From Fidelibacterota bacterium UBA7303 (GTDB lineage Bacteria; Fidelibacterota; Marinisomatia; Marinisomatales; UBA1611): DNA of 15,349 bases. Below the pieces are notes generated by a model. It was not told the origin of the DNA and did no database searches. It was given only the letters and a program-made list of their open reading frames with translations. The stretch covers positions 491 to 15,839 of the forward strand of contig DKQR01000069.1 of the NCBI GenBank assembly GCA_002471805.1. Direction: 5' to 3'. This document shows positions 7,959 to 15,349 of the stretch, piece after piece. The position numbers were made by a program, and so were the translations under genes. Within the stretch, counting starts at the first letter, position 1. Every line of letters begins with the position of its first letter.

Positions 7959-10900
7959 TTGAACAGGATTATTCCAATATTATTTTTAGCCTTATTATTA
8001 ACCAATGGTTGTGAACATAAGGAAAAAGTGAATCAGGATAGATACAAGCAGATGGTGTCATATCGCAACTTGGGTTTGGCATATATGGAAGAAGAAAGAT
8101 ATTCTGAAGCAGCCAATGAATTTATCATGCTGGTCGAGATCGCACCTAAAGAACCCCTGGGTTATGCTAACCTTGGACTGACCTATATGCGCATGAGCGG
8201 CGAACTTGATCAATCTGAAGAATGGCTCCAGAAGGCTTTGAAACTGGCTCCGGATGATCCCGATATTCGTCTTCTGTTGGCCAAAGTACATGAATTAACC
8301 AATAGAGAACCGCAGGCCGTAAGTACACTTGAAAATACTCTCAAGAAACACCCTGATCACATTCGGACACTGTATCAGCTGGCATTATATTACACCAAGA
8401 TGCAGGATTTGCAGATCCGGGAGAGGGCAGCAGACTATTTGACTCAGGTTGTGAACGCCCTACCAGGGAATGTTGCTGCCAGTCTGCGGCTGATTGAATT
8501 ATTGTTACACAGTGAGATGCCTGGTGATGCATTGCAGCAGATGGAGATAATCCAACAGACCTTGCCGAGACTTCCGGATGGTTCCCTTGAGCTATTCCAA
8601 AAAACCCTGGAACTGATACGGAATGGAGAGGCCAATAAAGCCTTTACTCCTGTCATTATGCTGCACAATCTGATGAAACCCACATCCATCTACCAGGCTG
8701 GAATCAAAGAATTAAGAGGAACAAACGGTCCCGTGGCTGGAGCACCTGTTTATCGCTTTCTTGGTACACAGCTACCCGCAAGGGATAAAACAGTTCAAAT
8801 TCCAGGTGCGCTAACCTACAAAAATGTTACAGAATCAAGTGGATTCAATGTTATTTCAACGGATGAATCTCCTGACCTAGATGATGAATATGCACCGTTA
8901 ATAATGGCCCTGGGTGACTACGACTCAGATGGCGACCATGATCTGTTTGTATCTTATTGGTCTGCAGATGAAAATACCAGCCGTCAATATTTGTTCAGTA
9001 ATAATCAGGGAATTTTTTCCAATCAGGAAGATAAGGTAGGAATTGCCCATGCATCCAGGGATTTTTCTGCGATATTTGCAGATTATGACAATGATGGATA
9101 TCTGGATTTATTTGTGACCAATGCCCAGGAAAACAGGTTATACCAAAATTCAGGAGAAGATACATTTATCCTGAGGACAACTACTGGAATTGGCAGTGAT
9201 GCAAACTGTACGGCGGCGGTATTTGTTGACCTGGATCTGGAGGGCGATCTGGATTTATTCCTAGCCACTGATTCCAAGAACCAGCTATACCGCAACAATT
9301 CAGACGGTACTTTTATTGAGACGGCGGGAGAGGCTGGTATCAGCGAATCTGGTGTTCCCAGCAGAAATGTTATATACGGGGATTTTGATGATGATGGTGA
9401 TGTAGATCTGTTTGTATTGAATCAAGATGGGGACAATAGATATTATGATAATTTACGTCAAGGTTACTTTCGCGATATCACGCAAAATACAGGATTGATC
9501 ACCAGCAGTACGCCTGGCGCTGTGGCTGCCGGGGATTATAATAATGATGGATCTGTAGATTTGTTTATAACCGATCTGGCTGGCAATGACCATGTTTTGT
9601 ACTATAATCTTGGCGATGGAACTTTTGAATTAGATTCCCTATGGAACGATGTCATAAAAGGTATCCGGAAAATTTATGGACGTGATGCTGCCTTTGTTGA
9701 TGCTGACAATGATGGGTTTTTAGACTTGTTGATTGCAGGAGGCACGGATGATGAACTGGAGCAAGAAACAGGTTTGCGGTTATTATATAATAATGGTTCT
9801 GGATCGTTTCTGGATGCCTCATCTTTGCTTCCTAGTGATCTGGGCTCTATTGACCAGATAGAGGCTGCTGATTATGACAACGATGGCGATGATGATATTA
9901 TCTTGGCCGCCAGCCGCGGTCAAATTCAATTGCTGCGCAACGATGGTGGCAATATAAATAATTTTTTAAATATTCGTTTGGCTGGTTTGCGCACCGGCAG
10001 CAGTAAAAATAATTATTTTGGGATTGGCGCCAAGGTAGAAGTCAAGGCAGGAGACTTATATCAAGTACGTTACATGGACCAACCCACAGCACATTTCGGT
10101 TTAGGCAATCGGGACGGTGCCGACGTTGTACGTATCTTGTGGAGCAATGGTGTACCGCAGAACCGCTTCAAGCCGGAACGAAACCAGACCATTGTGGAAA
10201 CCCAATTTTTGAAAGGATCCTGCCCCTATTTATTTGCCTGGAATGGCTCTGAATATGATTTTGTTACAGACGTACTCTGGCCCAGCGCACTTGGTATGCC
10301 GCTAGGGATCATGGCTGGTGAACCTTTGTACGCGTTCCCCAATTCAACTGACGAATATATCAGGGTTCCCGGGAACAGCCTGGAATTAAAAGATGGTGGA
10401 TATTTATTACAGTTCACAACAGAATTGTGGGAGACACCATATCTGGATAAAATAGAATTACTTGTTGTAGATCATCCGGAGAATGTGAACGTATTCATTA
10501 ATGAAACGTTTATTCCACCGCCATTCCCGCCGTTTCGTATTTATAATTTTAAAGATAGGCAGTTACCCGTTGCCGCGGAAGATGGACAAGGCAATGATGT
10601 ACTGGATAAAATAATTGGCCAGGATAAAGAATATATTTCCAATCTGGTCCCAGATATGTACCAAGGTGTGACCGAACTCCACGACCTTATACTGGTTTTT
10701 GATGATTTAAGTGGTGCCGACTCACTTTTTCTATTTCTTCAGGGATGGTTGTTTCCTACGGATGCCAGTATCAATGTGAATATCTCACAATCCAGCAAAC
10801 ATCGATCAATATTCCCCTACCTGCAGGTCCCGGATACAAATGAGAACTGGACCACAGTGGTAGAGAGCATGGGTTTTCCAAAAGGGAAGAATAAAACTAT

Positions 10901-11525
10901 GGTATTAGACCTGACGGATAAATTCATTTCCGATGATTACCGTCTTCGCATCCGTACTAATATGCAGATTTACTGGGATCATATATTTATATCCAATAGT
11001 GGTTCAGGACACCCGATACAGACAATATCTTTAAAACCAGCTTCGGCGGACCTGCACTATCGTGGTTTTTCCCAAATTAACCGTAGGAATTTCAGCAGCC
11101 CCCATATTCCAGATTATTATTCTGTAACTACTGGACAGAAGTGGCGTGACCTTACTGGTGATTATACCAAATATGGTGATGTTTTGCCACTTTTGCTTGA
11201 ATCTGACAGTAAATATGTCATTATGAATTCGGGTGACGAAATAACACTTCAGTTTGATGCATCTACGTTGCCGAACGTACAATCTGGCTGGAGTCGGGAT
11301 TTTATGTTTTACAATGACGGTTGGTTGAAAGACGGCGATTTGAATACAGCCCGTGGGCAGACAGTGACACCGCTGCCATTTCATGGTATGGTATCTTATC
11401 CAGTTGGAGCGGAGCAGGATGGTTACCCTGATGATGAGGACCATGCTGCCTATAGAAAACGCTATAACACCAGAATTGTAACCACTGAATCGTTTAAACA
11501 ATCCCTTCGTAAATCAAATAAATAA
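7959..11525 (+). CDS. TPR, VCBS and ASPIC/UnbV lipoprotein with long carboxy-terminal region (CRTAC1-like)
   Basis: The protein has 1188 residues from a TTG start; no ATG occurs before the lipid Cys. AGG at 7950-7952 lies 6 bases upstream, and this start gives a complete signal peptide (N-R, hydrophobic core, lipobox LTNGC, Cys18). About four TPRs fill residues 35-175 (NLGLAYMEEERYSEAANEF and ANLGLTYMRMS are clearest). Seven evenly spaced VCBS loops begin at 319, 374, 423, 474, 525, 580 and 637. ASPIC/UnbV follows at about 667-750 (GIGAKVEV, AHFGLG, VRILWSNG). The last 436 residues begin GSCPYLFAWNG, FVTDVLWPSALG and end with FMFYNDGWLKDGDLNTA, TPLPFHGM, YPDDEDHAAYRKRYNTR. I recall similar endings in TPR/VCBS proteins of Acidobacteriota and other phyla, but no function. 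The gap to the upstream gene is 33 bases and to the downstream gene 4, so one operon is likely. Confidence 0.9.
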   Translation: MNRIIPILFLALLLTNGCEHKEKVNQDRYKQMVSYRNLGLAYMEEERYSEAANEFIMLVEIAPKEPLGYANLGLTYMRMSGELDQSEEWLQKALKLAPDDPDIRLLLAKVHELTNREPQAVSTLENTLKKHPDHIRTLYQLALYYTKMQDLQIRERAADYLTQVVNALPGNVAASLRLIELLLHSEMPGDALQQMEIIQQTLPRLPDGSLELFQKTLELIRNGEANKAFTPVIMLHNLMKPTSIYQAGIKELRGTNGPVAGAPVYRFLGTQLPARDKTVQIPGALTYKNVTESSGFNVISTDESPDLDDEYAPLIMALGDYDSDGDHDLFVSYWSADENTSRQYLFSNNQGIFSNQEDKVGIAHASRDFSAIFADYDNDGYLDLFVTNAQENRLYQNSGEDTFILRTTTGIGSDANCTAAVFVDLDLEGDLDLFLATDSKNQLYRNNSDGTFIETAGEAGISESGVPSRNVIYGDFDDDGDVDLFVLNQDGDNRYYDNLRQGYFRDITQNTGLITSSTPGAVAAGDYNNDGSVDLFITDLAGNDHVLYYNLGDGTFELDSLWNDVIKGIRKIYGRDAAFVDADNDGFLDLLIAGGTDDELEQETGLRLLYNNGSGSFLDASSLLPSDLGSIDQIEAADYDNDGDDDIILAASRGQIQLLRNDGGNINNFLNIRLAGLRTGSSKNNYFGIGAKVEVKAGDLYQVRYMDQPTAHFGLGNRDGADVVRILWSNGVPQNRFKPERNQTIVETQFLKGSCPYLFAWNGSEYDFVTDVLWPSALGMPLGIMAGEPLYAFPNSTDEYIRVPGNSLELKDGGYLLQFTTELWETPYLDKIELLVVDHPENVNVFINETFIPPPFPPFRIYNFKDRQLPVAAEDGQGNDVLDKIIGQDKEYISNLVPDMYQGVTELHDLILVFDDLSGADSLFLFLQGWLFPTDASINVNISQSSKHRSIFPYLQVPDTNENWTTVVESMGFPKGKNKTMVLDLTDKFISDDYRLRIRTNMQIYWDHIFISNSGSGHPIQTISLKPASADLHYRGFSQINRRNFSSPHIPDYYSVTTGQKWRDLTGDYTKYGDVLPLLLESDSKYVIMNSGDEITLQFDASTLPNVQSGWSRDFMFYNDGWLKDGDLNTARGQTVTPLPFHGMVSYPVGAEQDGYPDDEDHAAYRKRYNTRIVTTESFKQSLRKSNK
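8058..8484 (+). repeat. Tetratricopeptide repeats in the middle lipoprotein
   Basis: Residues 35-68, 69-104 and 105-138 fit the 34-residue TPR pattern (LGLAY, A-x-x-F/L, and Pro at the end of helix B: APKEP, APDDP, HPDHI). A fourth, longer unit follows to about 175 (YQLALYYTKMQD). They sit directly after the lipid anchor and before the propeller, as a likely protein-protein docking arm (inference). Neither neighbour has them. Confidence 0.8.
8913..9905 (+). repeat. Seven regular VCBS/FG-GAP repeats of the middle lipoprotein
   Basis: The cores are GDYDSDGDHDLFV, ADYDNDGYLDLFV, VDLDLEGDLDLFL, GDFDDDGDVDLFV, GDYNNDGSVDLFI, VDADNDGFLDLLI and ADYDNDGDDDIIL. Steps are 55, 49, 51, 51, 55 and 57 residues. 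This is the most even array in the window and the best case for a complete seven-bladed propeller with one Ca loop per blade (inference). Only the third loop is altered (Glu before Gly). Confidence 0.85.
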
Positions 11526-11529
11526 ATGA

Positions 11530-14500
11530 ATGAACTGTAATAAATACCACCGTACCTGTCCGTATGTTACCTTATCAGTTGTTATTATGCTGGTATATGG
11601 CTGCGGTAAATCCAGTGTCGACCAATATTTATTTCAGAAACTTCCATCGAAGGAAACAGGAATTACTTTTGAAAATGCTCTTGAAGAGGAGGAATTATTC
11701 AACAGCATCAACTATCTCTATTTCTACGATGGTGGGGGTGTAGCAGTCGGAGATATCAACAATGATGGACTCCCTGATATTTTTTTTACTGCAAACATGG
11801 TTTCCAATCACCTGTATCTGAACAAAGGTGATTTTCAATTTGAAGAAATTACCAAAACGGCAGGTGTTGTTGGTGGTATTCGAGGCTGGACCACTGGAGC
11901 AACAATGGCAGATGTGAATGGGGATGGATTCCTGGACATCTATGTTTGCCAATCCAATTATTTGGATAAAGAAAGTCCTAACCTGTTATTTATCAATAAT
12001 GGGAATCAGACGTTTACAGAGAGCGCTGCTGATTTTGGTCTTGATTTTAAAGGATTATCCAGACAGGCAGCTTTTTTTGACTATGATCTTGACAATGACC
12101 TGGATATGTATCTATTGAATCACTCTATCCATTCCAAAGGCACCTATGGCGATATTGAATTGCGAAATAAAAAAGATTACCAAGCTGGTGATAAATTGTA
12201 CAGAAATGAAAACGGTTATTTTATAGATGCCACCGAGGAATCCGGGATTTATGAAAGTATACTTGGCTACGGGCTGGGTGTAGCCGTAGGCGATATCAAC
12301 TGGGATGGTTATGCAGACATCTATATCTCAAACGATTTTCACGAAGATGATTATTTGTATTATAACAATGGTAATGGGACGTTTACAGAAGCATTAAGAT
12401 CATCGGTCGGACATATCAGCAGTGCATCTATGGGCAACGACTTGGCAGATGTTAATAACGATGGTTTGTTGGATGTGGTGGTTGCTGATATGATGCCTGA
12501 ACGGGAAGATATTCGGAAGTCATCCGTATTTGCTGATCCGTATAATATCAAAAATATCAAATTACGGTACGGATATTATCATCAATATCGCCGCAATATG
12601 TTGCTACTCAACAGGGGCCTTGCACTCCGCCCAATCGCTAAATCAAGTACCAATTTTAATCTTTTTAGTGAAATTGGCCAAATGGCTGGTATTCATGCCA
12701 CAGATTGGAGCTGGTCGACACTCCTGGTAGACGTGGATAATGATGGGTACAAAGATCTATTTGTCAGCAATGGCATCTATCGTCGGCCCAACGACTTGGA
12801 TTATCTGGAGTATATAAAGAGCAATGAAATCCAGTTGGATATAGGTTCTAGAACTTCACAAACCAATCCTACACCTATAGATATTGAGAAACTTGCTGAA
12901 ATTGTTGAGCGCATGCCTTCCGTCCCCTTATCCAATTATATTTTACAGTCTCAGGCTGACCTGACCTTTAAAAACCGTGCTAAGGATTGGGGTATGCATG
13001 AGCTAGGATTTTCCAGCGGTGCAGCCTATGCAGATTTAAACAATGATGGCGGAATGGATCTTGTTGTAAATAATACTAACTCTACTGCCTCGATCTATAA
13101 AAATTTGCTTTACAAATCCAATGAAAATCTTTCGAGTGGAAATAAATATCTGAAAGTAAAATTGCGGGGCAAAGCTCCTAATACATTTGGAATTGGAGCC
13201 AAGGTACTGGTTTATTCCGGTAATAAATTATTTTTCCAGGAGCTAAATCTTACAAGAGGATTTCAATCTTCAATGGAACCTGTGATGAACTTTGGTCTGG
13301 GGAATATTGATAACATTGATTCGCTACAGGTCATATGGCCAACAGGGGAATATCAGTTATTATCAAAAGTAAACATCAATCAAAGCATTACGCTTAATCA
13401 AGGCGAAGCAGAAAATCATTATTTATATGAGAAAAGAGTGAATGATACCACACTATTTCAGGACGTCTCTGATCAGATTGAAATTGAATATAAGCATCAG
13501 GAAAACACGTTTCTGGAATTTAATCGTGAACCATTTATTCCACATTTCATTTCTATGGAAGGGCCGGCCTGTGATGCGGCGGACATAAATAACGATGGTT
13601 TATCTGATTTATTCCTCGGTGGTGGAAAACATCAGCCTGCCGGAATTTATCTACAGAATGATGAGGGGAATTTTATTGCTGTTCCTGATTCAGTATTTAT
13701 ACGAGATAGTCGAAGTGAAGGAGTGGATGCTGCCTTTTTTCATGCTGATAAAGATCAGTTTATCGATCTTTATGTCGCTAATGGTGGGAATGAATATTTT
13801 GCCAAAATGGCGCCTTTAAAGGATTGCCTGTACTTTGGATCAGGCAATGGCTATTTTAGAAAGGATGTATCCGCTTTACCGGAAATTTATGCCAACAGCG
13901 CCTGTGTTAAACCAGTTGATATTGATCAGGATGGGGATATTGATTTATTTGTTGGTAGTCGCTCCGTGCCTCGGGAATATGGTACCATACCACAAAGTTA
14001 TCTGCTGCTCAATGATGGAAATGGTAACTTCACCGATGAAACTCTGGCACGGGCCCCGGCTTTATCCAGTTGCGGTATGGTTACAGATGCGGTCTGGGTT
14101 GATTTAAACAGCGATTCTTACAAGGACCTTGTAATGGTGGGTGAGTGGATGCCTATCCGAATATTCTACAACTTTGCTGGTGAATTAATGGAAGTCACAG
14201 AAAAATATGGCCTGGAGAATACGCAAGGATGGTGGAATACAGTATCTGCTAAAGACTTAAATAAAGACGGGTTGATAGACCTTGTTGTTGGTAATCTGGG
14301 TTTGAACTCCTTTTTGAAAGCTTCAGAAGAAAAACCCATTCAACTATTTATTAATGATTTTTCAGGAAATAATAAACTGGAACAGATACTGTCTTATTAT
14401 CATGGATCAAATTATTATCCCTTAGGATCCCGGGATCAGTTTGTGGAAAATATTCCTTCTTTACAAACAAAGTTTCCTAAATATGCTGATTTTGCTGGCA

Positions 14501-14937
14501 AATCAATTGAAGATATTTTCAACCTGGATCAGCTAAAGGCTGCCAAAATTAAAAAAGCAGCGGTATTTACCTCAATTATATTGCTTAATAATGGTGATGA
14601 AACATTTACTCGAGAAATTCTTCCAATGGAGGCTCAATACTCTCCAGTATATACAATTTTAATCGATGATTTTGATCAAAATGGATCACAAGATCTGCTC
14701 CTGGGTGGTAATTTCAGTGGCGTACCAGCAGATTTGGGCCGGTATGATGCCAGCTTCGGAAGTTTATTACTTGGCGATGGTAGTGGATCATTTATGCCCG
14801 TAAGACTGCAGCAGAGCGGCCTTGTGGCCACTGGGGAGGTTCGCAAGTTCAAGATAGTACATAATGCTTCTGACCGCAGACTGATTGTGGCTGCGCGCAA
14901 TAATGATACAATTTTGACATTTCAATTAAACAACTAA
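11530..14937 (+). CDS. VCBS/FG-GAP repeat lipoprotein with central ASPIC/UnbV domain (CRTAC1-like), second paralogue
   Basis: The protein has 1135 residues, starting 4 bases after the preceding stop with no visible Shine-Dalgarno sequence, so translational coupling is likely. The signal peptide ends in the lipobox LVYGC (Cys25). Its layout matches the gene at 4557-7925: seven motifs (from residue 74 to 501), ASPIC/UnbV at about 538-630 (YLKVKLRGKAPNTFGIGAKV, NFGLG, VIWPTG), then seven motifs from 684 to 1046. Shared signatures include HQEN-x-F-x-EF-x-REPFIPH just before the second half, GEWMPI, GWWN, GNLG, YADFAGKSI-x-x-IF and GGNF-x-G with GRYDAS-x-G. Several Ca loops are degenerate (FDYDLDNDLD, FHADKDQFID, NDFSGNNKLE). 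The two genes are clear but diverged duplicates and there is no sign of frameshift. Function is unknown; surface binding or scaffold is an inference. Confidence 0.9.
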   Translation: MNCNKYHRTCPYVTLSVVIMLVYGCGKSSVDQYLFQKLPSKETGITFENALEEEELFNSINYLYFYDGGGVAVGDINNDGLPDIFFTANMVSNHLYLNKGDFQFEEITKTAGVVGGIRGWTTGATMADVNGDGFLDIYVCQSNYLDKESPNLLFINNGNQTFTESAADFGLDFKGLSRQAAFFDYDLDNDLDMYLLNHSIHSKGTYGDIELRNKKDYQAGDKLYRNENGYFIDATEESGIYESILGYGLGVAVGDINWDGYADIYISNDFHEDDYLYYNNGNGTFTEALRSSVGHISSASMGNDLADVNNDGLLDVVVADMMPEREDIRKSSVFADPYNIKNIKLRYGYYHQYRRNMLLLNRGLALRPIAKSSTNFNLFSEIGQMAGIHATDWSWSTLLVDVDNDGYKDLFVSNGIYRRPNDLDYLEYIKSNEIQLDIGSRTSQTNPTPIDIEKLAEIVERMPSVPLSNYILQSQADLTFKNRAKDWGMHELGFSSGAAYADLNNDGGMDLVVNNTNSTASIYKNLLYKSNENLSSGNKYLKVKLRGKAPNTFGIGAKVLVYSGNKLFFQELNLTRGFQSSMEPVMNFGLGNIDNIDSLQVIWPTGEYQLLSKVNINQSITLNQGEAENHYLYEKRVNDTTLFQDVSDQIEIEYKHQENTFLEFNREPFIPHFISMEGPACDAADINNDGLSDLFLGGGKHQPAGIYLQNDEGNFIAVPDSVFIRDSRSEGVDAAFFHADKDQFIDLYVANGGNEYFAKMAPLKDCLYFGSGNGYFRKDVSALPEIYANSACVKPVDIDQDGDIDLFVGSRSVPREYGTIPQSYLLLNDGNGNFTDETLARAPALSSCGMVTDAVWVDLNSDSYKDLVMVGEWMPIRIFYNFAGELMEVTEKYGLENTQGWWNTVSAKDLNKDGLIDLVVGNLGLNSFLKASEEKPIQLFINDFSGNNKLEQILSYYHGSNYYPLGSRDQFVENIPSLQTKFPKYADFAGKSIEDIFNLDQLKAAKIKKAAVFTSIILLNNGDETFTREILPMEAQYSPVYTILIDDFDQNGSQDLLLGGNFSGVPADLGRYDASFGSLLLGDGSGSFMPVRLQQSGLVATGEVRKFKIVHNASDRRLIVAARNNDTILTFQLNN
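11749..13068 (+). repeat. Seven VCBS/FG-GAP motifs, amino-terminal half of second paralogue
   Basis: The cores are GDINNDGLPDIFF, ADVNGDGFLDIYV, FDYDLDNDLDMYL, GDINWDGYADIYI, ADVNNDGLLDVVV, VDVDNDGYKDLFV and ADLNNDGGMDLVV. They match the first paralogue one for one in order and flanking context, which supports whole-gene duplication rather than separate assembly. Confidence 0.8.
13579..14703 (+). repeat. Seven VCBS/FG-GAP-type motifs, carboxy-terminal half of second paralogue
   Basis: The cores are ADINNDGLSDLFL, FHADKDQFIDLYV, VDIDQDGDIDLFV, VDLNSDSYKDLVM, KDLNKDGLIDLVV, NDFSGNNKLEQIL and DDFDQNGSQDLLL. Metal-loop residues are lost more often here than in the first half, most clearly in the sixth. 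Confidence 0.7.
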
Positions 14938-15007
14938 GATGTAAAATGGGATATTTGTATAGAATTCTTAATATTTTTATGGGTGATTTCAATAAAAAGA
15001 AACAAAG

Positions 15008-15349
15008 ATGAACCCCGATTTTAGCTTACATACTGTTGACTCACTGATTATTGGCGTTTATGTAATATTTGTAGTTTGGCTGGGGATCAGACTAGGGAAA
15101 AAACACGATACAGCAGAGGATTATTTCCTGGCTGGACGTTCCATGATTTGGCCGTTCATCGGTATGTCATTATTTGCTTCAAATATTTCCAGTACAACCT
15201 TGATCGGTTTGGCTGGCGATGCCTATAGCACTGGTATTTCCGTTTTCAACTATGAATGGTTTGCATCTGTTATTCTGGTATTCTTTGTCATATTTATTCT
15301 GCCTTTTGTTTTAAAGTCTCAAGTATATACCATTCCTGAATATCTTGAA
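15008..15349 (+). CDS. Sodium:solute symporter (SSS/SGLT family), 3' partial
   Basis: The frame is open from the ATG at 15008 to the window edge, giving the first 114 residues of a protein that is usually 450-600 long. Residues 10-29 form the first membrane helix (SLIIGVYVIFVVWLGI). GKKHDTAEDYFLAGRSM (30-46) is the hallmark cytoplasmic loop of the family. The next helix carries MSLFASNISSTTLIGLAGDAY (53-73), the conserved unwound segment that in vSGLT contributes to sodium and substrate sites. A third helix (about 85-102) and YTIPEYLE follow. Family role: sodium-coupled import of sugars, sialic acids, amino acids or other small solutes across the inner membrane; substrate cannot be told from this part. 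The 70-base gap upstream has no terminator, so it may be read with the preceding lipoprotein gene. No strong ribosome site is seen. Confidence 0.93.
   Translation, partial: MNPDFSLHTVDSLIIGVYVIFVVWLGIRLGKKHDTAEDYFLAGRSMIWPFIGMSLFASNISSTTLIGLAGDAYSTGISVFNYEWFASVILVFFVIFILPFVLKSQVYTIPEYLE

Noticed and set aside
11526..11540. Four-codon reading frame (Met-Asn-Glu-Leu, stop) overlapping the start of the second paralogue
   Set aside because: No ribosome site, far too short, and explained by the chance ATGAATG sequence next to the real start.
4773..14703. RTX/hemolysin-type Ca repeats
   Set aside because: The cores are DxDxDG followed by a hydrophobic strand, spaced about 50 residues apart, which is VCBS/FG-GAP. 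The tandem nine-residue GGxGxDxU pattern is absent.
150..14900. Numerous minus-strand and alternate-frame reading frames of 60-156 codons
   Set aside because: All lie inside the strong plus-strand genes, have no recognisable domains or ribosome sites, and behave as shadows of biased codon use.
8444..14937. RNA-binding function, as ASPIC/UnbV proteins are sometimes labelled in databases
   Set aside because: All three proteins carry lipoprotein signal peptides and extracytoplasmic-type repeats; nothing in them resembles an RNA-binding domain.
14914..14940. TTGACA with TAAGAT 15 bases on, as a promoter for the symporter gene
   Set aside because: The spacing is too short, the -35 match lies in coding sequence, and this lineage probably uses a different promoter consensus.

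Overview
The window reads as a surface-nutrient-uptake locus of a Bacteroidota-like (FCB superphylum) bacterium. The evidence is a SusC/SusD pair, long secreted proteins with lipoprotein-type signal peptides, moderate GC, and a SusC amino-terminal carboxypeptidase-regulatory-like domain of the kind common in Bacteroidota, Balneolota and Marinimicrobia. I cannot place it more finely from sequence alone. All six genes lie on the + strand. There are no RNA genes, insertion sequences, CRISPR arrays or origins that I can support.

Layout: (1) 1-2850, a SusC/RagA-type TonB-linked outer-membrane transporter that enters from the left edge without its start. (2) 2864-4360, its SusD/RagB lipoprotein partner, placed directly behind a good Shine-Dalgarno sequence. 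(3) 4361-4556, a 196-nt gap with a strong intrinsic terminator at 4484-4518. (4) 4557-7925, 7959-11525 and 11530-14937, three tightly packed, very large predicted lipoproteins of the VCBS/FG-GAP plus ASPIC/UnbV (CRTAC1-like) type. The outer two are paralogues with the same layout: seven Ca-loop motifs, ASPIC/UnbV, then seven more motifs. The middle one is different: TPRs, seven regular repeats, ASPIC/UnbV, then a separate carboxy-terminal region of about 435 residues. (5) 15008 to the right edge, the first 114 residues of a sodium:solute symporter (SSS/SGLT family).

How they may work together (inference): SusC/SusD would capture and import an oligomer across the outer membrane, and the SSS permease would carry the product over the inner membrane. 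The three propeller-type lipoproteins occupy the place where glycan-utilisation loci usually carry surface glycan-binding proteins and hydrolases. No recognisable hydrolase, lyase, peptidase or regulator lies in the window, so the substrate cannot be assigned. The most notable feature is this cassette of three CRTAC1-like lipoproteins (about 10.4 kb) between SusC/SusD and a symporter.
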